Assembly: GCF_003346815.1 (NCBI RefSeq)
Contig: NZ_CP031217.1
Span: 1,302,001 to 1,366,000, forward strand
Direction of reading: 5' to 3'
Origin: Halarcobacter bivalviorum
GTDB lineage: Bacteria; Campylobacterota; Campylobacteria; Campylobacterales; Arcobacteraceae
Length of the DNA: 64,000 nucleotides
How positions within the stretch are numbered: position 1 is the first letter of the stretch; every line of letters begins with the position of its first letter. Below, in pieces: positions 1-9,177 of this stretch. Under the pieces are notes generated by a model. That model was given only the letters and a program-made list of their open reading frames with translations, was not told the origin of the DNA and did no database searches. The position numbers and the translations under genes are program-made.

Positions 1-466
1 GTACATTCATATGTTCTTTAGTAAAATATCTTGGGTCAACTTCACATGAAATCTCAGCATCTTCACTAAAATTAGGGAAAACAGTTTTTATCATAGAGAT
101 TACTTCTTGTAGCTGAGTAGGAGAGAAATATGTTGGAGTTCCTCCTCCAAAGTGCATTTGTGTTACAACTCTTTTAGTATTCAAGTGTTTTTTTAAAATA
201 TTTAACTCTTTTTGCAAATACTCTAAATATCTTACTTTTTTATCTTCTTTTGATGTAAAAATAACATTACATCCACAGAAATAACAAGCAGACCTACAAA
301 AAGGTAGATGTACATATAAAGATAAACTTCTAGTATCTTCTTGATTTTTAAAGTAGTTAATTAAATCATCTTGAGTGAACTCTTCAGAAAACTCAGGTGC
401 AGTTGGATATGAAGTATATCTAGGTCCTGGTCTTGAATATTTTTCAAATTTTTTAAAATCAATCAT
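1..466 (-). CDS. hemN: Oxygen-independent coproporphyrinogen III oxidase HemN (3' part outside window)
   Basis: Radical-SAM enzyme that decarboxylates coproporphyrinogen III to protoporphyrinogen IX without oxygen in haem synthesis. Translating the minus strand from ATG at 466 gives [20 protein letters not shown], the typical HemN start, then the SAM cluster motif [15 protein letters not shown] (Cys-x3-Cys-x2-Cys, plus the extra Cys seen in HemN) and the glycine-rich HFGGGTPTY. Only about 155 codons lie in the window; the rest is beyond base 1. The start overlaps the argF stop by 8 bp, so the two are probably translationally coupled at the end of a purK-purE-argF-hemN run. The extra Cys and the YTSYPTAP stretch separate it from the HemW paralogue at 40896. 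Confidence 0.93.
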   Translation of the reverse strand, partial: MIDFKKFEKYSRPGPRYTSYPTAPEFSEEFTQDDLINYFKNQEDTRSLSLYVHLPFCRSACYFCGCNVIFTSKEDKKVRYLEYLQKELNILKKHLNTKRVVTQMHFGGGTPTYFSPTQLQEVISMIKTVFPNFSEDAEISCEVDPRYFTKEHMNV

Positions 467-1397
467 TATTTTTCTTTTCTAATAGGTTATTTAGCCAAAC
501 CATTACACCTTTTTGAGCATGTAATCTATTTTCAGCCTCTTCAAATACTAAGCTTTGGTTTCCTTCAATTACATCAGGACTTACTTCATAACCTCTATAA
601 GCTGGTAAACAATGTAAGAAAATTGCATTTGAAGTTCCTAATTTCATCATCTCTTCATCTACAATATATCCATCAAAATCTTTTAATCTTTGCTCTTTTT
701 CATCTTCTTGACCCATAGAAACCCAAGTATCAGTTGTAATAATAGTAGCATTTTTACATGCTTCTTTAGGATCATTTCCAACAATAATTTTAGCACCAGA
801 TTCTTTTGCAAAAGTTAGAGCATCATTTAAAATATTTTCATCTACTTCATAACCTTTTGGAGTAGCTATTCTAAGTTCAAATCCTAGTTTTGAAGCTAAC
901 ATAAGCCATGAATGAGCTAGATTATTTCCATCTCCAATATAAGCAACTACTAAATTTTTTTCTAGTCCTGCTTCTTGTATTGTCATATAATCAGCCATAA
1001 GTTGTACCGGATGATATTCATTTGTAAGTCCATTAATAACTGGAACTTTAGAATATTTAGCAAATTCTTCAATTTTTGATTGTTCAAAAGTTCGAATCAT
1101 AACCATATCAACCATACTAGATACAACTCTTGCTGTATCTGACATAGGTTCTCCTCTTCCTAATTGAATATCATTTGAAGATAAAAAAAGACCAATTCCA
1201 CCTAATTGGTAAATACCTACTTCAAAGCTAACTCTTGTTCTTGTACTTGATTTTTCAAAAATCATCCCTAATGCTTTTTTAGGCATATAGTCTTTAAAAA
1301 CTCTATTTTTAGTCTCTTTTTTTATTTTATGTGCTACTTCTAAAATCTCTAAAATTTCTTCTTTTGAATAATCTTTTAATGTTAAAAAATGTCTCAT
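459..1397 (-). CDS. argF: Ornithine carbamoyltransferase
   Basis: Cytosolic arginine-pathway enzyme making citrulline from ornithine and carbamoyl phosphate. At 312 aa it has the usual family length. The carbamoyl-phosphate motif STRTR is at residues 51-55, HPVQ lies near residue 128, and the ornithine-loop [11 protein letters not shown] is near residue 265; this last motif, with the absence of aspartate-carbamoyltransferase signatures, favours OTC over ATCase. The ATG at 1397 is preceded by a strong AAGGGG ribosome binding site. A TATAAT about 30 bp upstream suggests its own promoter although purE lies only 66 bp upstream. The 3' end overlaps hemN by 8 bp. Confidence 0.96.
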   Translation of the reverse strand: MRHFLTLKDYSKEEILEILEVAHKIKKETKNRVFKDYMPKKALGMIFEKSSTRTRVSFEVGIYQLGGIGLFLSSNDIQLGRGEPMSDTARVVSSMVDMVMIRTFEQSKIEEFAKYSKVPVINGLTNEYHPVQLMADYMTIQEAGLEKNLVVAYIGDGNNLAHSWLMLASKLGFELRIATPKGYEVDENILNDALTFAKESGAKIIVGNDPKEACKNATIITTDTWVSMGQEDEKEQRLKDFDGYIVDEEMMKLGTSNAIFLHCLPAYRGYEVSPDVIEGNQSLVFEEAENRLHAQKGVMVWLNNLLEKKNND

Positions 1398-1425
1398 CGG
1401 GTACCCCTTTATAATAAAAGCACAA

Positions 1426-1431
1426 ATTATA
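1426..1431 (-). promoter_or_regulatory. Candidate -10 box for argF
   Basis: TATAAT on the minus strand about 28 bp before the argF ATG, in the 66-bp gap after purE. No convincing -35 is seen, which is usual for Campylobacterota vegetative promoters. It sits in the loop of a weak inverted repeat (about 1416-1445) that has no U-run and so is not called a terminator. Confidence 0.4.
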
Positions 1432-1463
1432 TATTAAGTGCCTTTACTTTAACTTATATTGTT

Positions 1464-1994
1464 TTATTTTTTTTTAGGCATTTGCTCTAAATATTTTTTG
1501 TATTTTAATTCATCTAGTTTTTCAATTTTTGCATTTACTTCATCTAGCATCTCTTGTTTATATTCAGCTACTTTTTTTCTAATCTCTTTAGATTTAATAC
1601 CAATCATTTGTGCAGCTAAGATACCTGCATTTTTAGCTCCATTTACTGCAACAGTTGCAACTGGAACTCCCCCTGGCATTTGTACAATTGATAATAAAGA
1701 ATCCATTCCTTCTAAGTTAGAACCTTTAACTGGAACTCCTACTACTGGAAGTGCTGTCATTGAAGCTACCATACCTGGTAAGTGTGCTGCTCCACCAGCT
1801 CCTGCTACAATAACTCTTAAACCTCTTTTTTCTGCACCAGTAGCATAATTAACTAATCTTTCTGGTGTTCTATGTGCTGAAACAATTGTTACTTCATATT
1901 CAATTCCAAATTTTTCACACATCTCTGCGGCAGCACTCATAACTGGTAAGTCAGAGTCACTTCCCATAATAATTCCTACTAGTGGCTTACTCAT
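1464..1994 (-). CDS. purE: N5-carboxyaminoimidazole ribonucleotide mutase
   Basis: Class I PurE of purine synthesis, moving the carboxyl group of N5-CAIR to give CAIR. The 176-aa protein has GSDSDLPVM near residue 11, SAHRTPERL near residue 40 and [11 protein letters not shown] near residue 64, all active-site landmarks of the octameric enzyme. The ATG at 1994 overlaps the purK stop by 4 bp, the classical purK-purE coupling; both enzymes act in sequence on the unstable N5-CAIR. The C-terminal tail (about 15 residues after LDELKY) is Lys-rich and slightly longer than in E. coli. Confidence 0.96.
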   Translation of the reverse strand: MSKPLVGIIMGSDSDLPVMSAAAEMCEKFGIEYEVTIVSAHRTPERLVNYATGAEKRGLRVIVAGAGGAAHLPGMVASMTALPVVGVPVKGSNLEGMDSLLSIVQMPGGVPVATVAVNGAKNAGILAAQMIGIKSKEIRKKVAEYKQEMLDEVNAKIEKLDELKYKKYLEQMPKKK

Positions 1995-3145
1995 ACTTTT
2001 TTGCTCCCTTTGATTTTTAAAATATTTTTTGCTTTATTTGCTTTTTCTAATGCTACATTAATATCATCATCTAAAACAGTGATATGTCCCATTTTTCTAA
2101 ATGGTTTTGTAAATGATTTTCCATAAAAGTGAAAAGATAATTCAGGAATCTCTAATGCATCATGAATTCCATCAATAAAAGGTTCTCCCTCATATCCTTC
2201 TTCTCCTAATAAATTAACCATAACAGCAGGAGAAATTAATTTTGTAGAACCTAATGGTAAGTTTGTAACTGCACGAATAATCTGTTCAAATTGTGATGTT
2301 GCACATGCTTCAACAGTATAGTGTCCTGAGTTATGTGGTCTTGGAGCAATTTCATTTACTTGAATTTGACCAGTTTTTGTTAAGAATAGTTCAACTCCAA
2401 AGATACCAACCCCATCTAAAGCCTTAATAGACTCTGTTGATACTCTAATTGCTTCTTCTTCTACTTCTTTAGATATTCTAGCAGGAGCCATAACAGAATC
2501 ACAAATATTTACTCTTTCATCAAAAAGCATCTCAACCACTGGATAACATTTAATTTCACCTTCAATGTTTCTAGCTACAATAATTGCAAGTTCTTTATCA
2601 ATATCAACCATCTCTTCAATAAAAGAGTCTGTTTTTAGTGCTTTTGTTTTTACATCTTCAAGTGATTTTAATACTTGAACACCTTGTCCATCATATCCAC
2701 CAAGTTTAGCTTTTTGTACAACTGGAAAACCAAAAGCACACAAATCTTCTTCTGATTTCACATCTTTATATGCAGGTACTGGAATACCTTTTTCATCTAA
2801 AAGTTTTTTTTGTTCGTATTTATTTTGGATTAATTCCATTACATATGGAGAGGGATGAATATTATGACCATTATCATATAACTCTTTTAAAATAGAAGTA
2901 TCAACATGTTCTAATTCAAAAGTAGTAACATCACTTTCTTGAACTAACTGTTCTAGTTTTTCTTTATCATAGAAGCCACCCATGATATGTTTGTCTGAAA
3001 CTTGTGCTGCAGGACAATTAAATGTTGGGTCTAAAATAGTTACATGAAATCCCATTTTTTTTGCTTTTTGAGACATAATCTTACCTAATTGTCCACCACC
3101 AATAATTCCAAGCTTTAAACTAGAATAGTTAAAGTTTTTATCCAT
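1991..3145 (-). CDS. purK: N5-carboxyaminoimidazole ribonucleotide synthase
   Basis: ATP-grasp enzyme converting AIR, bicarbonate and ATP to N5-CAIR. Near the start is the glycine-rich [11 protein letters not shown], followed by the ATP-grasp fold with [14 protein letters not shown] and the metal-binding [15 protein letters not shown] chose the ATG at 3145 (384 aa, starting MDKNFNY) because a GGAG Shine-Dalgarno sits 9 nt before it. The longer frame opening at 3187 has no ribosome binding site and adds 14 residues not expected in PurK. First gene of the purK-purE unit, with a candidate promoter at 3214-3219. Confidence 0.94.
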   Translation of the reverse strand: MDKNFNYSSLKLGIIGGGQLGKIMSQKAKKMGFHVTILDPTFNCPAAQVSDKHIMGGFYDKEKLEQLVQESDVTTFELEHVDTSILKELYDNGHNIHPSPYVMELIQNKYEQKKLLDEKGIPVPAYKDVKSEEDLCAFGFPVVQKAKLGGYDGQGVQVLKSLEDVKTKALKTDSFIEEMVDIDKELAIIVARNIEGEIKCYPVVEMLFDERVNICDSVMAPARISKEVEEEAIRVSTESIKALDGVGIFGVELFLTKTGQIQVNEIAPRPHNSGHYTVEACATSQFEQIIRAVTNLPLGSTKLISPAVMVNLLGEEGYEGEPFIDGIHDALEIPELSFHFYGKSFTKPFRKMGHITVLDDDINVALEKANKAKNILKIKGSKKV

Positions 3146-3208
3146 TAATCTTTTCTCCATCTGTTTTTTGTCTAAGTAAATAAACACTATATATAATTGT
3201 TTTAAAAG

Positions 3209-3231
3209 GCAATATTATATCTAATATTTGC
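3209..3231. repeat. Imperfect palindrome in the purK/nrdD divergent region
   Basis: Arms GCAATATTA and TAATATTTGC around a 4-nt centre (one bulge). It overlaps the purK -10 box and is followed on the plus strand by a short T-run, so it could be an operator or a weak hairpin. The remaining divergent region to 3376 holds a GTGAC-TTTTTT-GTGAC direct repeat at about 3299-3315 and an AT-rich leader. A clear FNR site is not seen. Confidence 0.35.
3214..3219 (-). promoter_or_regulatory. Candidate -10 box for purK-purE
   Basis: TATAAT on the minus strand about 70 bp before the chosen purK start, with no recognisable -35. The predicted start of transcription near 3207 would leave the alternative purK start at 3187 inside the transcript, so it does not decide between the two starts. 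Confidence 0.4.
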
Positions 3232-3376
3232 TTTTTATAAAATGAAAAAAGTTGATAGAAATTATTTATTTCAATAATAGCGTTAAATAGGCTTTCTAGT
3301 GACTTTTTTGTGACATTTTTAATTATTATTTTTTAAGTACTAAAGCTCTAATATTTCTTTTGCGAAAGGTTAAATT

Positions 3377-5488
3377 ATGGTAAAAAAAATATTAAAAAGA
3401 GATGGAAATTATGAAGAGTTTCATCCTTATAAAATTAAGGATGCAGTAAAAAAAGCTTTTAAAAGTGCACACCTCACTTTTGATTCTTCAATATTTTTTA
3501 ATGTATTAGCAATTATTGATCAAAAAAGAGTAGTTGCAGTAGAAGATATTCAAGATGCAATAGAAAATGAACTTTTTAAGGCAAGATATTTTGATGTAAT
3601 GAAATCTTTCATGTTATATAGACATCTTCATAAATTACAAAGAGAACAAGTTTTAGGTTTAAATGATGATACAACTTATATTAATTCTACACAAACAATT
3701 GAAGAGTATATAAATGGAAGTGACTGGAGAATTAAAGCAAACTCTAATACAGGTTATTCTCATGCTGGACTTATAAATAATACTGCAGGAAAAGTTATTG
3801 CAAATTATTGGTTAGATAAAGTCTATTCAAAGGAAGAAGGGCAAGCTCATAGAAATGCAGATTATCATATCCATGATTTGGATTGTTTAAGTGGGTATTG
3901 TGCTGGATGGAGTTTAAGAGTATTACTTGATGAGGGTTTTAATGGTGTTAGAGGAAGAGTTGAGAGTACTGCTCCTAATCACTTTAGAGAAGCCTTAGGT
4001 CAAATGGCAAATTTTCTAGGAATATTACAAAGCGAATGGGCAGGTGCACAAGCATTTTCTTCTTTTGATACTTATTTAGCTCCTTATGTTTTTAAAGATA
4101 AATTATCTTTTAATGAAGTAAAGAAAAATATTCGAAGTTTTATTTATAATTTAAATGTTCCTGCAAGATGGGGACAAAGCCCTTTTACAAATGTAACTAT
4201 TGATTGGACCGTTCCTGAAGATTTAAAAGATCAAATTCCAACAAAAAATCAAGAGCATCTTTTTAAAGGAATAGAAGATGAAGAGCTTTTAGAAAAAGCA
4301 AAAGCAAAAGGTTATAACTCTTTAACTTCAATGACCTATAAAGCTTTTCAAAAGCAGATGGATATGATAAATAAAGCTTATTATGAAGTAATGACAGAAG
4401 GAGATAAAACAGGGCAACCTTTTACTTTTCCTATTCCAACTGTTAATATTACAGAAGATTTTGACTGGTATGGAGAAAATACTGATTTACTTTTTGAAAA
4501 TACTGCAAAAATAGGTAGCTCATATTTTCAAAACTTTATAGGAAGCCAATATACAAAAGATGAAAAAGGAAATCTAATTTTAAATGATAAGGCTTATAAA
4601 CCTGGTCACGTAAGGTCAATGTGCTGTAGATTACAACTTGATTTAAGAGAACTTCTTAAACGAGGTGGTGGTCTTTTTGGAAGTGCAGAAATGACAGGAA
4701 GTATTGGTGTCGTAACAATTAATATGGCTAGACTTGGGTATCTGTTTCAAGGAGATAAAGATAGCTTATTATCTAGACTTGAAGAGTTAATGGACTTAGC
4801 AAAATCAACTTTAGAGAAAAAAAGAGTTTTTGTAAATGAGATGTATGAAAGAGGATTATTCCCTTATACAAAAAGATATCTTCCTAGTTTTAATAACCAT
4901 TTTTCAACAATTGGTGTAAATGGTATTAATGAAATGATAATTAACTTTACTCAAAAAGAGTTTGATATTGCAAGTGAGTATGGTATTTCTTTTGCTAATG
5001 AAATCTTAGAATTTATGAGAGACAAGATGGTTCATTATCAAGAAGAGACAGGAAACCTATATAATCTAGAAGCTACACCAGCAGAGGGTACAACATATCG
5101 TTTTGCCAAAGAAGATAAAAAAAGATATAAAGATATTTTACAAGCAGGATTTGGGAAAAATATCTATTATACAAATTCATCTCAGCTTCCAGTTGATTAT
5201 ACAGATGATGTCTTTAAAGCTTTAGATTTACAAGATAATTTACAAACTAAATATACAGGAGGAACAGTTTTACATCTTTATATGCAAGAAAAAATTTCAA
5301 GTGTAGAAGCTTGTAGGAAGTTAGTTAAAAATGTAATTTCAAATTATACTCTACCTTATATAACAATAACACCTGTTTTTTCAATTTGTCCAAAACATGG
5401 ATATATAAGTGGGGAGTATGAATATTGTCCAAAATGTGACCAAGAAATCTTAGATGAGGAGTTAGAAAATGCAAAGCATAGAGCTTAA
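3377..5488 (+). CDS. nrdD: Anaerobic ribonucleoside-triphosphate reductase, catalytic part without glycyl-radical domain
   Basis: Class III ribonucleotide reductase, reducing NTPs to dNTPs without oxygen. Residues 1-90 form an ATP-cone, followed by the NrdD barrel with LSGYCAGWSLR, CCRLQLDLREL and GGGLFGSAEMTGSIG, and a C-terminal zinc site (ICPKHGY...EYCPKCD). The 703-aa frame stops 15 codons after the last zinc Cys. Every active NrdD needs a glycyl-radical segment (RVxGY) after this point, and that segment is absent from this frame. It is found immediately downstream in the +1 frame as a separate ORF with its own ribosome binding site. The gene starts at ATG 3377 after AAAGG and heads an nrdD-radical ORF-nrdG operon. 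Confidence 0.95.
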   Translation: MVKKILKRDGNYEEFHPYKIKDAVKKAFKSAHLTFDSSIFFNVLAIIDQKRVVAVEDIQDAIENELFKARYFDVMKSFMLYRHLHKLQREQVLGLNDDTTYINSTQTIEEYINGSDWRIKANSNTGYSHAGLINNTAGKVIANYWLDKVYSKEEGQAHRNADYHIHDLDCLSGYCAGWSLRVLLDEGFNGVRGRVESTAPNHFREALGQMANFLGILQSEWAGAQAFSSFDTYLAPYVFKDKLSFNEVKKNIRSFIYNLNVPARWGQSPFTNVTIDWTVPEDLKDQIPTKNQEHLFKGIEDEELLEKAKAKGYNSLTSMTYKAFQKQMDMINKAYYEVMTEGDKTGQPFTFPIPTVNITEDFDWYGENTDLLFENTAKIGSSYFQNFIGSQYTKDEKGNLILNDKAYKPGHVRSMCCRLQLDLRELLKRGGGLFGSAEMTGSIGVVTINMARLGYLFQGDKDSLLSRLEELMDLAKSTLEKKRVFVNEMYERGLFPYTKRYLPSFNNHFSTIGVNGINEMIINFTQKEFDIASEYGISFANEILEFMRDKMVHYQEETGNLYNLEATPAEGTTYRFAKEDKKRYKDILQAGFGKNIYYTNSSQLPVDYTDDVFKALDLQDNLQTKYTGGTVLHLYMQEKISSVEACRKLVKNVISNYTLPYITITPVFSICPKHGYISGEYEYCPKCDQEILDEELENAKHRA

Positions 5489-5627
5489 AAAGTTACAAGA
5501 AAGAAGAACAAGATGTATTGTATATACGAGAGTTATGGGATATCATAGACCAGTTGAAAGTTTTAATATTGGTAAAAAAGGTGAACATAAACAAAGGATA
5601 AAGTTTCTTGAAAAAGATCATTTATAG
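5469..5627 (+). CDS. Separate glycyl-radical domain of class III ribonucleotide reductase
   Basis: A 52-aa ORF in the +1 frame relative to nrdD. It carries TRVMGYHRPVESFNIGKKGE, which matches the C-terminal radical segment of NrdD (E. coli RRVCGYLG...PFNAGKQ); the radical Gly would be residue 24. The ATG at 5469 lies inside the end of nrdD (20-bp overlap) and has a near-perfect AGGAG 7 nt before it; the 3' end overlaps the nrdG start by 20 bp. The stacked overlaps and the ribosome binding site suggest a separately translated radical subunit, comparable in principle to the spare radical domain YfiD/GrcA of pyruvate formate-lyase. The alternatives are a frameshift mutation, a sequencing indel or programmed +1 frameshifting. 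I have a faint memory of short NrdD-like ORFs being annotated elsewhere, which I cannot check. Confidence 0.85.
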   Translation: MQSIELKKLQERRTRCIVYTRVMGYHRPVESFNIGKKGEHKQRIKFLEKDHL

Positions 5628-6279
5628 TATTACACCCTTTACAACAGTTGACTATAAAGACCATCTTTCTTGTATTGTATGGTTTATTCATTGTAATATG
5701 CAGTGTCAATATTGCTATAATAGTAATATTGTCTCTGCAAAAAATGGACAATATACAGTAGAAGATTTATATGATTTTTTAAAAAGAAGAGTAGGGCTTT
5801 TAGATTCTGTTGTATTAAGTGGTGGAGAAGCTACAATTCATAATCTCTTACCTATTTGTAAAGAGATAAAAGAGTTTGGTTTTAAAATAAAACTTGATAC
5901 AAATGGTTCAAACCCAAAACTAATTAAAACACTACTTGATAGAAATCTATTAGACTTTGTTTCTTTAGATTTTAAAGCTACAGAAGAAAAATTTAAAATG
6001 ATTACGAAAAGTTTGTTATATGATAGATTTTTAGAAACTTTAGAGTTATTAAATAAATCAAAAATAAATTATGAAGTAAGAACAACTTTGCATAGAGATT
6101 TATTAGATGAAGACGATATTAATCTTATGCAAAATACTTTGATAAATAGAGGTTATAAAAAAAGCTTTTATCTTCAAAATTTTTTAGAAACAACAAACTT
6201 TAAGAATTTAAAAGAGAGCCATACTGCTTATGATAAAAATAAAATTGAAAATAATTTAGAGCTCATCTTTAGAAATTAA
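5608..6279 (+). CDS. nrdG: Anaerobic ribonucleotide reductase activating protein (radical SAM)
   Basis: Activase that generates the glycyl radical on the reductase using a 4Fe-4S cluster and S-adenosylmethionine. The 223-aa product has the cluster motif CNMQCQYC (Cys-x3-Cys-x2-Cys) near residues 29-36, then VLSGGEATIH and KLDTNGSNP, typical of the longer NrdG2-type activases rather than the ~155-aa enterobacterial NrdG. It starts at TTG 5608, supported by AAGGA 9 nt upstream that lies within the radical-domain ORF. The 3' end overlaps the convergent response-regulator gene by 24 bp. Its placement directly after the radical ORF fits activation of that ORF's product. Confidence 0.92.
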   Translation: MKKIIYSITPFTTVDYKDHLSCIVWFIHCNMQCQYCYNSNIVSAKNGQYTVEDLYDFLKRRVGLLDSVVLSGGEATIHNLLPICKEIKEFGFKIKLDTNGSNPKLIKTLLDRNLLDFVSLDFKATEEKFKMITKSLLYDRFLETLELLNKSKINYEVRTTLHRDLLDEDDINLMQNTLINRGYKKSFYLQNFLETTNFKNLKESHTAYDKNKIENNLELIFRN

Positions 6280-6939
6280 ATATCCTTGTCCTGAAATATT
6301 TACAATTAGTTCTTTATTTGTTTTTTGTCTTAATCTTTTAATAAAAGTTCTAATTCTTTCATCTGAAACAACCTCATCTTCCCATAAGATAGTTTTCATT
6401 GTATCAATTGATACAAAATCTTTTTTACTTTTAACTAATAAATTAATAAATTCTTTCTCTCTTTTACTTAATTTTATTAAGCTCTCTTTTTCAAAAAGAT
6501 TTTTACTATTTACATCAAAAGAGAAATATTTATTTAAACAAATAACCCTTTGTTTATCAATCTTTTGTGCTAATACTGTTATATATTCTAATAACTCTTC
6601 AGGGTCAAAAGGTTTTATAAAATATTTACTTATTCCTAAATCAATTGCTTTTAAAAGTTTCTCTTTTTCAGAAAAAGCACTTAAAATAATAATAGGGATA
6701 GAATCATTTAATTCTTTGATTTTTTTTGTCATCTCTAAACCATCAAGTTTAGGCATCATAATATCAGTAATTATAATATCAGGTGAAACTTTTTCAAATT
6801 TTTCTAAACCTTCAATACCATCTTTTGCAATTGCAAAAGAGTAAAAGTTCTCTCCAATTGCATTTTTTAATAGTTTTGAAATATTTTCTTCATCTTCAAC
6901 ACATAAAATCTTTAAATCATTTAATAAATTTTTTTGCAC
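6256..6939 (-). CDS. OmpR-type response regulator
   Basis: Two-component regulator of 227 aa. The N-terminal receiver has the acidic pair near residue 16 (VEDEE), the phospho-acceptor Asp in DIIITDIMMP and the Lys in YFIKPFDP. The C-terminal ~95 residues form a winged-helix DNA-binding domain (LSKREKEFINLL ... RIRTFIKRLRQK ... ISGQGYLI). The start codon ATG 6939 follows the stop of the upstream kinase gene with no spacer, so the pair is translated together and the kinase is the obvious partner. The stimulus and targets cannot be told from sequence. The 3' end runs into the convergent nrdG. Confidence 0.93.
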   Translation of the reverse strand: MQKNLLNDLKILCVEDEENISKLLKNAIGENFYSFAIAKDGIEGLEKFEKVSPDIIITDIMMPKLDGLEMTKKIKELNDSIPIIILSAFSEKEKLLKAIDLGISKYFIKPFDPEELLEYITVLAQKIDKQRVICLNKYFSFDVNSKNLFEKESLIKLSKREKEFINLLVKSKKDFVSIDTMKTILWEDEVVSDERIRTFIKRLRQKTNKELIVNISGQGYLISKDEL

Positions 6940-8139
6940 TTATTTCTCCAAAGGAATTTTTATTTCTAGTTTTAGTCCATTATTATAATTTTTTGCACTA
7001 ACTTTTCCATTTAAACTTTTTTCAATAATCATTTTAGACATAAATAGTCCAAGTCCCGTACCATTTGCTTGGTGTTTCGTTGTAAAATAGGGTTCAAATA
7101 TTTTATCTAAAGTTTGCTCTTCTATTCCACCTGCATTATCACTAAATTCAATTATGGCATTAGAGTTTTCAATAAAAGTTTTTATATGAATTTTCTTTTC
7201 ATTCTCTTTATCTTTTAAGGCGTCTGTAGAGTTTTGCAATAAATTAATAATAACTTGAGAAAGTTCATTTGAGATACCAAAAATACTAAATCTTTCAATA
7301 TCAGTACTTATATTTATACCCTGTTTTTCAAGCATTTTTTTTGTAATAGTTAAAGCCTCTTCTATACAAGTCTTTACACAAAATTTCTTTTTTTCCTTGT
7401 TTGGATTAAAAAAGTTAGAAAAATCATCAATAGTTTTTGACATATTATTGATTATTTTTAATGATTCTTTATAATATAAATCAATACTCTTTTCTTTTTG
7501 CACTTTAGAAGCTTTTTTTAAATTATAAAGGGTTAATGTAAGTTCAGTAAGAGGTTGTCTCCATTGATGGGCAATATTTGCTAGCATTTGACCTAAACTT
7601 GCCATTCTTGATTGCCAAAAAAGAAGTTTTTGTTTCTCTTTGTTTTTTTCAACTTCCTTTTCAATTCTTTGTTCTAAAGTTTGATTTAATTCAAGAAGTT
7701 TTGCTGTTTGCTCTTTAACTTTTTGTTCTAAAGTTTTATTTAATAGCTTTAACTCTTTATCTTTTTGTTCTAAATCTTTTTTTAATTCTACTTCTTGTGT
7801 AACATCATATCTAATAGCAATAAACTCTTTGATTTTTTCATTTTCATCTAAAATAGGAGTAATAGTGGTATTTAAATATACTGTCTGACCATTTTTACAA
7901 AGGTTTTTAACTGTAGTCTTATAGGGCTTTTTTGAAAGAATTGTACTCCAAAGAAGAGTAAAGTTCTCCTTTGGAACATCAGGGTGTCTTACGATATTAT
8001 GATTACTACCAAGAAGCTCTTCTTTTGTAAAACCTGAAATTTTACAGAATTCATCATTTACAAAAGTGATAATTCCATTAATATCAGTTTTTGATACTAT
8101 ATTTGAGTTTTCAATTGCTTCTTGATATGTTTGACTCAT
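6940..8139 (-). CDS. PAS-domain sensor histidine kinase
   Basis: A 399-aa cytoplasmic kinase with no membrane segment. Residues ~5-115 are a PAS domain of the aerotaxis-like kind (ITFVNDEFCKISGFTKEEL, NIVRHPDVP), followed by a long coiled coil (~120-180). The H-box is SLGQMLANIAHQWRQPL, where His is the phospho-acceptor, and the C-terminal ATPase has an N-box (NLLQNSTDAL), DNAGGI, FEPYFTTKH and GTGLGLFMSK. The PAS type is often redox- or flavin-linked, but no cofactor-specific residue can be proven here. It is adjacent to its response regulator and follows hemB with a 4-bp gap. Confidence 0.92.
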   Translation of the reverse strand: MSQTYQEAIENSNIVSKTDINGIITFVNDEFCKISGFTKEELLGSNHNIVRHPDVPKENFTLLWSTILSKKPYKTTVKNLCKNGQTVYLNTTITPILDENEKIKEFIAIRYDVTQEVELKKDLEQKDKELKLLNKTLEQKVKEQTAKLLELNQTLEQRIEKEVEKNKEKQKLLFWQSRMASLGQMLANIAHQWRQPLTELTLTLYNLKKASKVQKEKSIDLYYKESLKIINNMSKTIDDFSNFFNPNKEKKKFCVKTCIEEALTITKKMLEKQGINISTDIERFSIFGISNELSQVIINLLQNSTDALKDKENEKKIHIKTFIENSNAIIEFSDNAGGIEEQTLDKIFEPYFTTKHQANGTGLGLFMSKMIIEKSLNGKVSAKNYNNGLKLEIKIPLEK

Positions 8140-8143
8140 AAGA

Positions 8144-9118
8144 CTATTTTTTATTTAAAAGTTCACAAGCCTCTTTTGCATGATAAGTAATAATTAAATC
8201 AGCACCAGCTCTTTTAAATCCTATTAATGTCTCTAACATTACTCTTTCATAATCAATAAGTCCAGCTGCACCTGCATGTTTAAGCATTGCATACTCTCCA
8301 CTTACATTATATGCACAAATAGGAAGATTTGAGTTATTTCTAATATCTCTTATTACATCCATAAATGCTAAAGCAGGTTTAACCATTAAAATATCTGCAC
8401 CTTGCTTTTCATCTTCTAAAGACTCTTCTAAAGCTTCTAATCTATTTGCAGGATTCATTTGATATGTTCTTCTATCTCCAAAAGATGGAGTTGATTCTGC
8501 AACATCTCTAAATGGTCCATAATATGCACTTGCAAATTTTGTAGAATAAGCCATAATAGGAAGGTCTTTATAACCATTTGAATCAAGAGCTGTTCTTAAA
8601 CATTCAATAATTCCATCCATCATTCCAGAAGGAGCAATCATATCAGCCCCAGCTTTTGCGTGAACAATTGCTTGTTGTGCAGATATTTCTAATGTTTTAT
8701 CATTATCAACTGTTCCTGTTTTAGGATCTAAAATTCCACAATGTCCATGGTCTGTATACTCACAAAAACAAAGGTCAGTTACAATAAACATATCTGGAAA
8801 TTTTGCTTTTATTGCTCTAATTGTTCTTGCAATAATACTCTCATCACATAAACACTCACTTCCAACAGAGTCTTTTACATCTGGAATCGCAAAAAGAATA
8901 ATTGAATTTAATCCAACTGTTCTTATATATTCACACTCTTTTAAAATTTCATCAATACTCATTTGGAATACACCAGGCATTGATTCAATCTCTTTTTTAA
9001 TATTTTTACCTTCTCTTACAAATAGTGGATAGATAAAATCATTTGATGTAAGAGTAGTCTCTTGTACTAGATTTCTTAGAGTTTCATTAATTCTTAATCT
9101 TCTAAATCTTTTAAACAT
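8144..9118 (-). CDS. hemB: Porphobilinogen synthase (delta-aminolevulinate dehydratase)
   Basis: Condenses two 5-aminolevulinate molecules to porphobilinogen in haem synthesis. The 324-aa protein has the family signature around the two Schiff-base lysines (STKFASAYYGPFRD near residue 195 and LMVKPALAF near residue 248). The metal loop reads DLCFCEYTDHGHCG: the three Cys indicate the zinc-dependent form rather than the Asp-rich magnesium form. It is divergent from ribA with a 59-bp intergenic region, and the kinase gene follows 4 bp downstream. It complements hemN and the HemW homologue elsewhere in the window. Confidence 0.96.
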   Translation of the reverse strand: MFKRFRRLRINETLRNLVQETTLTSNDFIYPLFVREGKNIKKEIESMPGVFQMSIDEILKECEYIRTVGLNSIILFAIPDVKDSVGSECLCDESIIARTIRAIKAKFPDMFIVTDLCFCEYTDHGHCGILDPKTGTVDNDKTLEISAQQAIVHAKAGADMIAPSGMMDGIIECLRTALDSNGYKDLPIMAYSTKFASAYYGPFRDVAESTPSFGDRRTYQMNPANRLEALEESLEDEKQGADILMVKPALAFMDVIRDIRNNSNLPICAYNVSGEYAMLKHAGAAGLIDYERVMLETLIGFKRAGADLIITYHAKEACELLNKK

Positions 9119-9137
9119 AATATTTACCTTTATTAGC

Positions 9138-9143
9138 TATAAT
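9138..9143 (+). promoter_or_regulatory. Candidate -10 box for ribA operon
   Basis: TATAAT 35 bp before the ribA ATG, in the 59-bp hemB/ribA divergent region. No -35 match. Transcription from about 9150 would give a short leader. Confidence 0.4.
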
Positions 9144-9177
9144 CTCGCTATTTTAACAGTTTAAGGTTTAAAAAGAT

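Noticed and set aside
1416-1445. Hairpin between purE and argF as a terminator
   Set aside because: The stem includes a G-T pair, the loop is 14 nt and no U-run follows; it contains the argF -10 instead.
3146-3187. Upstream extension of purK by 14 codons
   Set aside because: A GGAG site fits ATG 3145 and the extension does not resemble PurK.
3184-3199. NrdR-box-like ACACTATATATAATTG near purK/nrdD
   Set aside because: Only the left half matches the NrdR consensus and there is no correctly spaced second box.
5480-5520. Programmed +1 frameshift joining nrdD and the radical domain
   Set aside because: The stop context GCT TAA has no known slippery form and the AGGAG is about 27 nt from the stop but ideally spaced for the internal ATG; kept only as an alternative.
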